A program made the translations under genes and the position numbers. DNA of 64,000 nt from Pilasporangium apinafurcum (lineage: Eukaryota; Oomycota; Peronosporomycetes; Pythiales; Pythiaceae): the NCBI GenBank assembly GCA_001600495.1, contig BCKE01000003.1, positions 487,270-551,269 of the forward strand, given 5' to 3'. The notes beneath the pieces were generated by a model. The model had not been told where the DNA came from. It worked only from the letters and a program-made list of their open reading frames with translations, and made no database searches. Of the stretch, positions 33,301 through 44,550 are shown in pieces. Every line of letters begins with the position of its first letter. Positions within the stretch are counted from its first letter, which is position 1.

Positions 33301-34512
33301 GTGACCTGTGCCTCCAGCGTCTCTACTTTACGAGCCTCAGTACTCGTCTTTGCCACTGCATGTGCGACCTCTTCAGCTTTCTTCTGTTCTGCAGCAGTAA
33401 ATTGGGCGATACGCGATTTCTGCTGGTTAATTTCAGCCTCTAATGACTTGATTTCTGATGCCTGAGTGGCGTTTTCCAATCGCAACTCATCCACAAGTTC
33501 GTCGTGTTCCGCCTGAAGTTGAGAAATATGCTCTTCAAGTTCTGCTCGAACTGCTCGAACATGTTCCTCTGCTTCCAGCTTCACTGTCTCAATTTGTTCT
33601 ATCAGTTGTGCTGATTCATCATGCTGTTGATGTGACTCAGTACTTTGGTCCTCTTCATCCACATCCATCGGCTCCATCGTCTGATCGACATCTTCTTCTG
33701 CGACAGGAGCTGCTTGCTGGGCTTCTTTCATCACCGCGACGCTTTGCTTTAATTGTTCCACATGACGGTTCTTCTGCTCCAACTCTTCCTCCAACCTGGC
33801 GATCTGAGCCTTCGCCTCGATCAATTGGTCATCTGACGAGTTAGATGGCGTGCGGCTGATGGATGCTCTGCGTGTTGAGCCCCCTGCATCTAGTGACAGT
33901 CGAGAGCCCGCAGCTCCTGTCGAGGAACCTGAAGTATATGACGTTCTTTTCAACGGCGCAGCCGAGCCAGTTGGAATTGAAGACCGAGATACTGGCGATG
34001 CAGTTGTGGAAGAGCGAGTCGATAATGGGGTCCGCACCCCAGTCGTCGACGTAGGCTGCTTAACGGTAGAGGCAGTTGTACCTACACCCGATAGCCGACG
34101 ATCGCTCACGCTAGAAAGTCGGCGATCTGCTGCTATACCTGATGATAGTCGTCGATCTCGTAGTTGCTGGAGTCGGCTCGCTGTAGAACTCACCGTTGCT
34201 GACGACGCTCCTGTCGGTTCCGATAGCACCGCTTTGATCTATTGTCGATACAAAAAACAGTCAGTATAAATCGGCTTCTCTACTTTCCCTTCTTTAAGAG
34301 TATAGCACCTGCGATCTCCTAATGAACAGCCCATGATTGGGCAGACAAGTAAAATACACTCGTCCGTTCAACTCGCCATTGTTTTTTCCCTCGGGTCGCT
34401 CCAGTTCAATGCCGACCCACTCACCCGCGGCAAACTCTGTTTCTCCAATGTAGCGCACAACTCCGGTCTTCCCCGCGGCGTAGGAGACCACATTCCCCAC
34501 TTGAACGTCCAT
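30312..34512 (-). CDS. DCTN1: Dynactin subunit 1 (p150-Glued)
   Basis: Three exons on the minus strand (34512-34309, 34238-32970, 32876-30312) give 1345 aa. Exon 1 is a CAP-Gly microtubule-binding domain: GNVVSYAAGKTGVVRYIGET, GEWVGIELERPEGKNNGELN, GRVYF, HGLFIRRSQ. A basic Ser/Thr linker with three to four DRRLSS repeats follows, as in p150 homologues. Long coiled coils fill about 190-620 and 1000-1200, with the conserved central segment around LRAAVPTSIFSEMDQKVLR. The C-terminal RLVLNRSDVQQLTQTL resembles the animal p150 end. It links dynein to cargo and microtubules. The 93-nt intron at 32877-32969 has no stop and keeps frame. Confidence 0.92.
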
Positions 34513-34817
34513 CCTCACGACACGCACACTGGTTTCCCTTCTTCCTTCAAGTGCGCGGTTGTTAGATTTCGAGAGTGAAGGTTGGTAAAAATGGTAATAC
34601 CGGTATACCGATAGGTGATTTATACCGGTATACCGATAAGATTATTCTGAGTCCCTCCAATTTTTTCAGTTTCTCAGCGAACAAGAGCCGGTGGAAGGGC
34701 GAAAACGCAGAGAGAACGCGGTGCGCTGCTGGACTACGACTGGCGGTTTAATTAAAGTACCCATTCTATTCAGTGGCCGAGTGGGTGTTGAACGCAAACA
34801 GTAAGCGAATGCAAACG
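34513..34817. promoter_or_regulatory. Divergent promoter with a duplicated 17-bp palindromic element
   Basis: The 305-bp gap separates the dynactin ATG and the COPI-associated protein ATG. A 17-bp word, ataccggtataccgata, occurs exactly twice, at 34597-34613 and 34622-34638 (start-to-start 25 bp). Each copy holds the palindrome ggtatacc and an overlapping taccggta. Two near-adjacent copies in a shared promoter suggest a factor-binding site; this is inference. Confidence 0.55.
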
Positions 34818-35955
34818 ATGGGCACGACGACTCAATTAGGAGGATCCGTGCTGTCGGCGGGACCACTGGGAAATGAGTAAGTTTACCCATCTTCTTTTTT
34901 TTTCTTGACGTCTTGAGGGCGGTGCTGTTTGATGTAAAAAGAGGATAGAATGGACGATTTCTGATAAAAAATGGTGACTTTTGTTGCCGAATAGGATGAC
35001 GTATGGGAAATTGCCGCCGTTAAACCCAGATGATCTGAAGCTTCCACCACCACCACCGTCGGCTGCTGACAAGGTCACGCACAACTCCGAAGCAATCTCC
35101 ATCGGTGAAGTGTGGGAAGAAATCAAGGCGAAGATGAAGGAAATGTGAGTCACTTGAGTCATATTTATCTCGTTTTGACGATTCATGCAGTGCACAGACG
35201 CAACAAGAAGTCGAGAGTTGAGCGAATCGTACTGATGTGGTTCACTTTACTTTCTAGGATCATGGGCTCGTCAGTGTCGGGTGTCTTGGCTGTCATGCGT
35301 GGTACGAACTTGGTGATTGCTGGTTGTATGATTGCGCTGGCGATCGTGCAGATCCTTTCGTCTAAAGACGCACTATCGGTCATGGCGGATTTCCTTTCCG
35401 TGGTCTATACCATGTATGTGATACTGTGCCTTCATTGCCATGCGGAAGAGAAAGACTCACACAATGGATGATATTGGCTTATGATAGTTTCTTTGCGTTA
35501 CTCCTGTTGGGCTACGAGCTGCGGTCGAAATACGTCGACACAATGCTGCGTGAGAGTTTTGGTTTCATGTACAGTCCATGGGGACGCTGCCTCTTTTTGA
35601 GCATGTAAGGCACAAATGCTTGTTCTTCTATAGCAAGAAGTTTGTTCTCACTTGTGGATTTTATTGCTTGTGCTGTAGGATTTCCATTTTCCCGTTTGGT
35701 ATGGTTGGTGTTTATGGCGTGTTGGTGTCGCTCTTGGGCTTCAGTAATGCCTACTTTAACTACTACGTCATCACCAAGGTAATATCTTTTGCTCTCATCT
35801 GCAGTGAATTCCTACATCAAGAAACACGAGTCTTATCTTTTCGTCATGTATAGCATCCATCATTCACGCGCGGTGTGCCGGATTATGTTCCTCCAGATGC
35901 CACACCCGCTCATTTGGCGGGTGGTACCATTCGGGAAGATACGAACACCGTCTAA
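34818..35955 (+). CDS. COPI-associated-like membrane protein
   Basis: Six exons (34818-34876, 34995-35144, 35258-35413, 35488-35604, 35679-35778, 35854-35955) give 227 aa with consistent phases. A soluble N-terminus with a PPPPPS run and an EVWEEIKAKMKEM helix precedes four hydrophobic segments: RGTNLVIAGCMIALAIVQIL, MADFLSVVYTIFFALLLLGYE, CLFLSMISIFPFGMVGVY and VLVSLLGFSNAYFNYYVI. The layout resembles the COPI-associated/Tvp18-like Golgi family; the match is by pattern, so moderate. The tail has no dilysine signal (ends REDTNTV). Confidence 0.72.
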
Positions 35956-36164
35956 AGAAAGAGAGGAAACACCCTTCTCATCCTTGACGTGGGCTCAAAG
36001 TTTTTTTTTATCGTTCCCATTTGCATTTGTATTTGCCAATATGAGGCCCTTTTGCCTTTTCTTTCTTGTTTGCTTGATGGTCCACATTTGGTTTGTCCAC
36101 TTGTTTTGTTTCTTGGACGTTTTTGTTTATTGTGTATATTCCATCTAAGTACGAACAGAACCAA

Positions 36165-36344
36165 ATGACAGAAGCAGACGAGAAGGATATTTGCGAACGA
36201 ATGTGCAAGAAAGAAGCCTGTGCGATCCAGTTCTGTCTCCAGCAGCGCAATTATCAAGAAAACAAATGTGCGGCGACCATTGCGCGGTATTACGACTGTT
36301 GCGCCGCCGCCAAACGCGCGCAAGAAGAGAAGAATGGAACATGA
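36165..36344 (+). CDS. CMC4: CMC4-like twin CX9C mitochondrial protein
   Basis: A 59-aa single-exon gene. The cysteine arrangement MCKKEACAIQFCLQQRNYQE, then NKC......YYDCC, and the spacing match CMC4 (C.K.AC.IQ.CL..N.Y.ESKC...I....CC). Such proteins fold in the mitochondrial intermembrane space through the Mia40 disulphide relay. A Lys/Glu-rich tail follows. The ATG is the first in frame after the upstream noncoding stretch. Confidence 0.85.
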   Translation: MTEADEKDICERMCKKEACAIQFCLQQRNYQENKCAATIARYYDCCAAAKRAQEEKNGT

Positions 36345-36736
36345 TACTGAAAATAAGCATCACTCAAGATGGGCACATTGCTCGAGTTTAACGACAATAA
36401 GAAATGGGAAAGGAGAAACAATAGGAGTGACGATATCAATCTTGCGTTTAGCTGGTCTTCTCACAGAAATAGCGCACCGCGTGCCCCAAGAAGCTGAACT
36501 ATAAGCATATGCAGTTCTCTGCACTCATGCCTCACATGAGACATTGCTTCATACCCGAATCAAAAGTAAGCGATACCCGTAGCTCATTTCTCTACAAACC
36601 ACTTTAGTGCAGTGATTGCAAAATTTTGGAACTACCTTCAAAAAGTATTTTTTTCTATTCAGTTAGGTTTCGAATGCTTGGAGTGATATTTAGGTCTTAT
36701 CTCTTCGAGGTTGAAGCTCATTATATAAATAAAGTA
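36345..36736. other. Intergenic, AT-rich, no gene
   Basis: 392 bp downstream of CMC4. Stops in all frames; no family signal. It borders the inverted-repeat element at its right end. Confidence 0.5.
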
Positions 36737-36739
36737 TTA

Positions 36740-37136
36740 TGATATTTCTACCCCCTTTTTTATATATCTATCCCTCGAATTGAAAGACGGTAGATTTTAC
36801 TTTAAAACACGGTATCATGTGTCTTTCGCCTGTTTAGTATTACCACACATCGATGATCGGCTGACCATATTGTTCTTCCCGTAGTCTGAACGCACTACAC
36901 GCAAAGAGAATCCCTTTTGCTGTGCTAACCCAAATAAAAAATTGAAAAATTCCTTGGATGATCCGTACCCCATAAAGAACTCACTCGTCTTCTCCATTTT
37001 TATTGCTTTGTTGTCCCACCCAATCGCCAATGATAACCAACTCTCGTTATTTATGGGTTACCGTGTTTTGAAGTGAAGTATACCATCTTTTGCACTTCGA
37101 GGGTACATATATATAAAAAAGGAGGTAGAAATATCA
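36740..37136. mobile_element. Short inverted-repeat transposon flanked by TTA (MITE-like)
   Basis: The left terminal arm 36740-36814 and the reverse complement of the right arm 37059-37136 match over about 75 bp with small gaps. Both begin TGATATTTCTACC, share CTTTTTTATATAT and CCCTCGAA, and end AAAACACGGTA. The trinucleotide TTA flanks both sides (36737-36739 and 37137-37139), fitting a 3-bp target duplication of PIF/Harbinger type. The 240-bp interior has a minus-strand 60-codon frame (36997-36815) reading SSKEFFNFLFGLAQQKGFSL, which faintly recalls FAR1/MULE zinc-finger leaders, so a shortened MULE is the alternative. Confidence 0.75.
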
Positions 37137-37471
37137 TTACTCTCAATTTTTCCTATTTATTTACTTATAATACATCCTAAATAGCATTTTTAAAGTGCAC
37201 ATTTTGTCACTTAGATATTATGGATATCAGTGTACCTGATAATGATAAAATAGGATCCACTGACCCTTTAGTCCCCTTAGAATTTCGTATACTGCAGCAT
37301 ATAAACCCTATTTTGTGATTAGCTTTTCAGGTTTGACCCTATACTTCCAGAAAAATGCGATAATTTCGCTAATTTTGTGGGAAGTTACACTCAGCAATTT
37401 TAAAACTGCATCACACAGAATTCAGTTCAAGAGCTACAACTAGCAGACGAAACAAAAAGCAGAACTGCGAG
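37137..37471. other. AT-rich intergenic, promoter of the DegT-like gene
   Basis: 335 bp, strongly AT-rich to about 37400, no ORF. It should contain the promoter of the following gene. Confidence 0.4.
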
Positions 37472-39540
37472 ATGGCGATCGTTCCTTCACGCGTGCCGCT
37501 CAAACCGTTCGGGGCCCTAGAGAACCTCTCAGCCGCGTGTCCATGGGCTGTTTTCCCACGGAAGAAATTGGACGTGACCTACGGTGATTTGATTGCTGGG
37601 TTACGCTCCTGTGTGACATTGCGCGAAGATCAACGCGATGAGTACGAAGAGAAACTTGTGCATCATTGGGATCCTACGGGCCAGTCGATGGTGGTACTCT
37701 CAATCCGGTATGAATGACAGATATCCATAGTTACTCTATGACAATTGCCTCACATACATTTGTGTGCGTTTCCACTGCAGGACTGGCTTTGATTTGTTGT
37801 TGCAAACACTCAAGTTACCACGAGGCAGTGAAGTGCTGTGTAGTGCTATAACGATCCCAGACATGCTCTACATCATTCGGTACCATGGTCTCGTGCCAGT
37901 GCCAGTGGATTTGGAACTTGAAACTCTCGCTGTCAATACAGATCAACTGCGCCGTTCGATCACCCAAGTACGTGCTCTTACATTCTCGTCATTGCGGATT
38001 TCCTTGAATGGCCATTTAACGATGCCGAATGATTTTTAGAATACACGGCTTATCTTGATTGCACATGTATTTGGCTCTCGATTTTCACTGGGGCCTGTGG
38101 TCGACATTGCCAAAGAACACAATCTGATGGTCGTTGAGGTGAGTATGCTGGTCTTTCCTTTTAAATGAGTGGATGGGTTGGATATTTTTATACCTATGAA
38201 TCGATTGCAGGACTGTGCTCAAGCGTTCGCAGGTACATCAGTATACAAAGGAGAGCAAAGTGCGGATGTGTCCATGTTTAGCTTTGGTACCATCAAAACT
38301 GCGACTTCGTTTGGTGGCGCCATACTCCGTATCAAGGACGCTGCCATCTTGGAAGAAATGAAGCGACGCGAGAAACGGTACTTTTTCTTTCATTCGGTAG
38401 CAAATGCCTTTTGATGAGGTTAAATGTCTTGGCTCTTACTTTGAAATATTAGATACCCAGCACGGACAAATGTTTTTTTTCTTAAACGGCTGCTCAAGTA
38501 CGGATTTTTACACGGCGTTTCCACGCCAGCGATCTACGGACTTGTACTTCACGCATGCCAGGCTGTTGGCGGTAGTGTCATTGTGCCATTTGATGTTACC
38601 TGAACAAGGTGATAATAGTTTTGTTATTAATATTATCTTCTCTTTGTGTGTATCGAACTCCGTAGCGGACCATGACCAGCTGATTACATCAGCGATTCGA
38701 GGTTTCTCTGGTGGTGAACTGATCTCGCTCATTCAGTATCGTCCGTCCATGGCGCTTATCGGGTTGCTATATCGAAGACTGACAGCAGTGGATGATGGAT
38801 ATGTGCTCTTAAGAAAGTACGTTGAAAAAATTTGCGTGATTATGCGTTTTTCTTCTCATTTGAATGTCCCAATGGCAATATACTCGTAGATCTAAAAGCG
38901 AGCAGTTGCTAAACGCGATTAAAAACCTCCCCAACGTTAAGGTATTGGTGCATATCCTCATTCAGATCACTTATCATGGCTAGAATTTAATCCAACGGAT
39001 GGAATGTTTGTTGGGATTATAGGTTCCCGGACATTTCGCCGATAAACACTACTATTGGCTCTTTCCCGTAATGGTGCCATCGCCAAGAGATGTGGTCGCG
39101 TATATGAATAAGCACGTACGTTCTAACTGTCGGAGCTGTTGTGATGGTCTTCTTGATATATGATATACTTACTTCGAACGATACAGGGCTTTGATGTGAC
39201 TTCCGGTGCTACTCAACTGACATATGTTCCTAGGTGAGAAATGCTCGATTGTTATTACAAAGGTCTACAGAGAGGCGTAGAGAAAGCTGACGCTATCATT
39301 ATTTGTCGATATGCAGTCCCGTCGGAAAAGAGCATGACCCAGTTGTCGCAAAGAGCATTATGACAAAGTACGTTACTTCATACAGTATAGGCGTTGAATC
39401 GGGCAGGTAATTGACGTGTATTGAATGTCGTTGATTTCTCCAGTTTGGTGTATTTGCCTGTGACTCCAGAAACGCCGGATTGGGCGATAGAGAAAATGTT
39501 GTCATGCTTCCGAGAAGCCTTGAAATCCTCTCGGTTGTAG
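37472..39540 (+). CDS. DegT/DnrJ/EryC1-like PLP-dependent protein
   Basis: Eleven exons: 37472-37707, 37781-37967, 38040-38138, 38211-38377, 38453-38571, 38666-38816, 38890-38941, 39023-39115, 39187-39233, 39317-39367, 39444-39540; 432 aa with agreeing phases. Fold type I PLP features: TGFDLLLQTLKLPRGSEVLC, the DCAQAFAGT stretch (cofactor Asp) and FSFGTIKTATSFGGAI, where the Lys fits the internal aldimine position of DegT enzymes. The family transfers amino groups to keto-sugars in bacteria; the substrate here is unknown. Ten introns show that, if acquired by transfer, it was long ago. The end of exon 5 was placed at 38571 because read-through meets a stop. Confidence 0.78.
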
Positions 39541-39744
39541 GCTTGGAAATGACTGTACGAATCACTTCCTTATTCATGGCTTGAAGAGCAGATCAGAATT
39601 CTCAACCTTGACGCAAATAGAGGCAAATATGGTGTATTGCTAATAAAAAAAATATGGTCTACACCACAGAAAAGCAAAGTGGAAATATGCACTGGTGCTG
39701 CAATATTTTCTAGTTCCATCGCTGGTTGATCGATTTGTAGGCAG

Positions 39745-41372
39745 CTATTGAAACGCAGCAGTAATCATGGAAAGTGCACACGCCAGCACAATTGCCATCG
39801 ACGAGTGGACGGAAGTTGAGCTATTAGGCTTGCTTTTTGACGAAGAACTGCTGGAACCTGTTTTCGATGAGGACCCACTGTCACTTGCTGACGACGCCTC
39901 CGTTGAGCATGTGAACGATGGAGTGACTGAAGGACAGTCTTGGTCATCTAAGTCATCCGCTGCCCACGTGATATCTGCGAGGTTGGCGAAATGCTCAGGG
40001 CATGTGGGCAGTGTCGTGCGTGTGGATACGAAATGTGACATTGTCGCCTCATCAGATTCATCCGTGCCGTTGTATTGCGTCGCGAGATTTTCGTAATTTG
40101 GCATGGGGTTGTACACACACGGAGTGTCGACATGGTCGCAATCGTATGGTGAATAATACCCCAAACCATAATTCTGTGGTCCGTACGTGTCGAACGGGTA
40201 CGGAGAGGCGGAATTTGCATTAGCGTATTCTGTCGAGTATTCGAAGGCAAATCCTCCGTTAAAAACCGTACGGAAGTCTGTTGTGTGAAGCCATCCAGCA
40301 TCTAACCACGTTCGCTGAGCCGCATACCCATCCACTGTAGGAAAACTGGGATTCACGCAACCAAATTCCGTCAGCATCACTGGAATTGTCATATCGTAGG
40401 ACTGAAAATCCGAGAGCAACTGTTGATAGCCACCGGCATCGTCGACGTCTGTGACCGTGCCGTCACAGTATTGATACGCGTTGAGTCCGTACCACTCGGC
40501 GTTTTCGTACTCGTCATCGGAGTCCGTGCGACAGTTGTAGTACTTGGCATTCACTTCGCGATTGTTGTCATCGACATCCGGATCAGCCAACACAACACCG
40601 ACAGGAATTTGTCGAATCTTGTTGCAAGTGCCGATGAATTTCCGCATGTCGCGGATGAACTTCTTCTGGCAAGGTGCGTTAGTGGTGGCGTTAGAGACGA
40701 CATTGTTTACCTCGTTGCCTGCACTGAAAGCCTAGAACAAGCATCATCATGTGTTCAGTAATCAGTTTGCCTCTGCCGGCAAGTAACAGAACATGATCGA
40801 AGTTGTTGTCATACCAGAACATTGTCATACTTCGCAAAAGCCAAGATGATTTGCTGACCTCTCGATTTCAGAGCACTCGGATAGCAAGTTGGATATGCTT
40901 CATCAGTAATTGCGCAACCCGTGCAGCTACATGAGACAACATGAGGGATAGTTAAACATCTTTGCCTGACGGGATCCTTACTTTTCGAAAGGAAGGTGAT
41001 ATACCTCGCAGCCATGTCAATGAGCGCATACATGCCATAGGAGCTCAGCGCGCACATGAACTTGTCATGAGATTTAGATGGATCCACGGCATACAACCGC
41101 ACAGCATTGGCCCCAGTCGCTGCCAAGTATGCGATATCCGGCTTCCAAATGTCTTCGTAGTCGTCCGTGAAAAAGTCGTGATTGTTGACGTCCAACTCAC
41201 CTGTGTTGGGACGTGGGTAATAGTCGATGCCTCGCACGCCGAAATACTTGCCAGTCTTCGAGTCAAACATCTTGTAGCCTTTGATAACGATGGGATTGGT
41301 GGTTCCACTAACGCCTGCAAGGGCTGCGATACCTGCAAGTGCTAGACCGGCGCGAACAATACAGAGCTTCAT
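39745..41372 (-). CDS. GH72 beta-1,3-glucanosyltransferase-like, copy 1 (with introns)
   Basis: Three exons on the minus strand (41372-41005, 40926-40815, 40731-39745) give 488 aa. A hydrophobic signal peptide is followed by the Gas/Gel-type domain: KGYKMFD, GVRGIDYYPRPNTGE, GANAVRLYAVDPSKSHD, then GNEVNN with the acid/base Glu near 167 and PVMLTEFGC with the nucleophile near 282. A Cys-containing C-terminal module, a Ser/Thr-rich stretch and a hydrophobic tail (SMAIVLACALSMITAAF) suggest a GPI anchor. The enzyme cuts and rejoins beta-1,3-glucan chains at the cell surface. The two introns (78 and 83 nt) are missing from copies 2 and 3. Confidence 0.9.
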
Positions 41373-41587
41373 TGTTTTTGTCCTGGGAATAGTGTTGTTG
41401 CTTTGCTTGGGTCCTTGGATATGTGTGTGGAAGAAAGCTAATCCGAGAATGTCATTACGCGTTTTCAGTTCCCTCTGTACTATGCGCTGGTGTCAACTTC
41501 AAGATACTCAAGATTCTAAATGTAGCCATCTCATCTGACCAGGTCAGATTCTGTGTGGTTCAAATTTGCATTGGTTTAAAAATAATC

Positions 41588-41775
41588 GAGTCTACACCTC
41601 GACATCATATGAGATACCAAAGTATGAGTACCCCAGGGAGGACCTCCTGTTTTTTCTTTCGGTCCGAACCGACTAGCAAAAGCTACTTAAGACTAGACAA
41701 CCGCGGAATAGGCATCCTCGACACCTGGGCTCAATGAGACCAGATGAATGGATGTTCATTCTTGAGAAAGATGTT
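41588..41775 (-). repeat. Degenerate TnpB-like 3' end, copy C
   Basis: Read on the minus strand from 41775, the sequence begins aacatctttctcaagaatga, encoding NIFLKNEHP, and stays alignable to 48035-48215 for about 180 bp through shared words such as gaaagaaaaaacagga and cctccct. Beyond its 3' end a 17-nt perfect palindrome (atctgacc-a-ggtcagat, 41533-41549) occurs. The coding sense is broken. It is a dispersed, inverted copy of the element relic to the right of the GH72 array. Confidence 0.75.
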
Positions 41776-42331
41776 TCTAGTGTGATGCTTGCCTTCCTTT
41801 CGCATCTATACTATCACACTACATTTCCCAGGAGCTTTGATTTTCCACACACTCGATCTCCTCGCGCATGCACTGTCATCGCTTCGCATCCGTTCTTGAG
41901 ACGAAGAATGGGGCTGACAAGAGCTCATTGCGGAGAACTCAAAAAAAATTTCTGCTTCTATCGATGTGGATCTGTTTGCTTAAAAAGCGCATCAAAGTGT
42001 ATCCTACCGATAGGAGAAATAGGGGATAGAGGATAAGACATCTCAATTGAACAATGTTAGTGACCAGCAACTTTGCCAACAGGAAAGCAACAATGATTGC
42101 TTTTAGATTTGTTGGCATGGATCCAGCATGCGACCATGCTGTTCTGCAGCTCTCCAGCTTTGTCATTATAGTCGAAAAATGAGAGTTTATTAACGAGGCA
42201 AATGTTCTTTATCCAAAAGAGAGAGTTTATAATGTGCTACAAACCCACTAGTAGTGCGAGGAATACTATGGCTTTTGCCCGACAAAATTCCGTCTCAATG
42301 CAACTCGTTTATGCTCTTTCCTTTTCTCGTT
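41776..42331. other. Intergenic between GH72 copies 1 and 2
   Basis: 556 bp, no intact gene. Short frames only; a KRIKVYPTDRR fragment on the plus strand near 41980-42015 faintly recalls the TnpB N-terminal KLYPT motif seen at 47916, but is too short to assign. Confidence 0.4.
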
Positions 42332-43897
42332 CTAATAAGCCACTGCAATCACCCCCCATAGACACATCGACACTATCATCACCATCGCATGAGGGAATGA
42401 GAAAGTAGCAATAGCTGACGCTGATGATGACGCTGGCGTTCCTTCTGTGTTATCCTGATTTGTTGACGCACCGGTTGACTCGCTGTTCGTCGTTGGATCC
42501 GTCGACTCCGTCGTGCCAGAGATTGTTGAACTGCCTGACCCTGAGGTTGACGCCCAGGTGTCACTAGTCTTTTGGTTCGGACACTTGTACTGCAACACCG
42601 ACGTCGGACACGACAGGCTGTCAACGCTGTCAACGTCCCACGTGACGTCCGCCAATTTCGGGAAGTTTGTTGGACATGAAGGCACACTCGCGCGCGTCGA
42701 GTCGACCGTGAAATCTTCCATGCTGGCTTCACCCGACTCGTCCGTGGCGTTATATTGTGTCGCAAGGTTGTCATAGTTGGGCATGGAGTTGTAGACACAC
42801 GGCGTGTTAACATGATCACAGTCTTCCGGAGAAAAGTACCCCAATCCATAATTCTGCGGTCCATAGGATGTGAATGGATATGGAGACCCTTTATTGGCGT
42901 TTGCATACTCGGTCGAGTATTCAAACGCAAATCCACCACTAAAAACTTCACGGAACGCCGAAGTATGTAGCCATCCGGCGTCTAGCCATGTGCGTTGCGC
43001 GTCATACCCATCAACCGTTGGGAAACTGGGATTCACGCAGCCAATTTCCGTTAGTATGACCGGGATACTCATCTTGTAGGACGTGAAATCCGAGAGCAGC
43101 AGTTGATAGCCACCGGCATTGGCGACGTCTGTGACTGTGCCATCGCAGAACTGATACGTGTTGAGACCATACCACTCGGCATTTTCGTACTTGTCATCGG
43201 GGTCCGTGCGACAGTTGTAGTACTTGGCGTTCACTTCGCGGTTGTTGTCTTCGTTATCTGGATCGGCCAGCACGGCCCCCACAGGAATATCGCGGATTGT
43301 CGTGCAACTGCTGATGAATTTCCGCATGTCGCGGATGAATTTCTTCTGACAGGGCGCGTTCGTCGTGGCATTTTTCACGACATGATTGACTTCATTGCCC
43401 GCACTGAATGCCAAGACATTGTCATACTGCGCAAACGCCAAGATGATCTGCTCACCACGCGTTTTCAATTCGCTTGGGTAACAATCTGGGTATTTATCAG
43501 CCGTCACTGCGCAATTCTCACAGCTCGATGCCAAGTCAATGAGCGCGTACATTCCGTAGCTACGCAGCGCGCACATAAACTTGTCGTGTGATTTCGAAGG
43601 GTCCACAGCATACAGCCGCACGGCGTTGGCGCCAGTAGCAGCTAAATACGCGAGATCTGATTCCCAGATCTCCTGTTGGTCGTCCGTGAAGAAGTCGTGG
43701 TTATTGATGTTGAGATCGCCAGTGTTTGGACGGGGGTAATAGTCGATGCCACGCGCACTGAAGTACTTGCCGGTTTCGCGGTCGAACATCTTGTAGCCTT
43801 TAACCGTGATGGGGTTGGTGTACCCATGGACGACGGTTGAGAATGAGATAGCGGTCAAACCGACGAGAAGCGCAGCAGGGATATACAAGAGCCTCAT
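42332..43897 (-). CDS. GH72 beta-1,3-glucanosyltransferase-like, copy 2 (intronless)
   Basis: One exon, 521 aa from the ATG at 43897. The signal peptide (MRLLYIPAALLVGLTAISFS) is followed by SARGIDYYPRPNTGDLN, AVRLYAVDPSKSHD, the GNEVNH acid/base Glu near 169 and PVILTEIGC nucleophile near 284. A Thr/Ser-rich spacer of about 60 residues (longer than in copy 1) and a hydrophobic tail predict GPI anchoring. At both intron positions of copy 1 the reading frame runs straight through. Confidence 0.92.
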   Translation of the reverse strand: MRLLYIPAALLVGLTAISFSTVVHGYTNPITVKGYKMFDRETGKYFSARGIDYYPRPNTGDLNINNHDFFTDDQQEIWESDLAYLAATGANAVRLYAVDPSKSHDKFMCALRSYGMYALIDLASSCENCAVTADKYPDCYPSELKTRGEQIILAFAQYDNVLAFSAGNEVNHVVKNATTNAPCQKKFIRDMRKFISSCTTIRDIPVGAVLADPDNEDNNREVNAKYYNCRTDPDDKYENAEWYGLNTYQFCDGTVTDVANAGGYQLLLSDFTSYKMSIPVILTEIGCVNPSFPTVDGYDAQRTWLDAGWLHTSAFREVFSGGFAFEYSTEYANANKGSPYPFTSYGPQNYGLGYFSPEDCDHVNTPCVYNSMPNYDNLATQYNATDESGEASMEDFTVDSTRASVPSCPTNFPKLADVTWDVDSVDSLSCPTSVLQYKCPNQKTSDTWASTSGSGSSTISGTTESTDPTTNSESTGASTNQDNTEGTPASSSASAIATFSFPHAMVMIVSMCLWGVIAVAY

Positions 43898-44029
43898 TCT
43901 TTGGTCGTACTGCAGGGTGTCGCTGGTATGGGAAGGTGCTATAGTTGTACCCGTCAATCAACGGGTAATATGTGTGCTGAACGCGCCCAGATGAGGAATG
44001 GCAGCTCAGTGAAGAGACCGAAGAGAGAG

Positions 44030-44061
<32 letters not shown>

Positions 44062-44550
44062 TGATTAAATTATTCAGGTCCCATAGCATGGCCATCTCAC
44101 TTCGTCACTACTAGGTTCAGTACACACCCACTTTGGATTGATGAGATGATTATGCCCGCATTTTATAAATAAACCCGCACAAAGTAGTCAAACAGAAGCA
44201 AAGAGAAGATTTTAGGGTAGCGCTACACTCTTCGCATTTGCACCTGACATCAATGGCAAGAAAAACGAGATGCGATCTTTCCATGTTCGCCATTTTCTCC
44301 CTTCATTTCCGCCCTTTCATATTTTTCTCGTCATCGATCCAAACGTAAATCATTCGCTGTGATTGTCACGACTAGATATCCACTTTCAGAAAAATCCATA
44401 CCTATTTTTTTTTGATAGGAGAAGAGCTAGAGAGAATGTTGCTATGGACATGTTGTCTCGTCACGTCTATTAAGCTTGCACAAAAGAGAAAAAAATCAAT
44501 ATACACACATCACACTAGCAGTTTTTTTCTTCGGGTCATTTATCCTCTTT
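43898..44550. other. Intergenic between GH72 copies 2 and 3
   Basis: 653 bp without a gene. It contains the GA microsatellite at 44020-44061 and the promoter of copy 2. Confidence 0.5.
44020..44061 (+). repeat. GA-dinucleotide microsatellite
   Basis: A nearly pure run of ga/aga units in the 5' flank of GH72 copy 2, about 120-165 bp upstream of its ATG. Read from the gene side it is a CT-rich tract. Confidence 0.85.
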
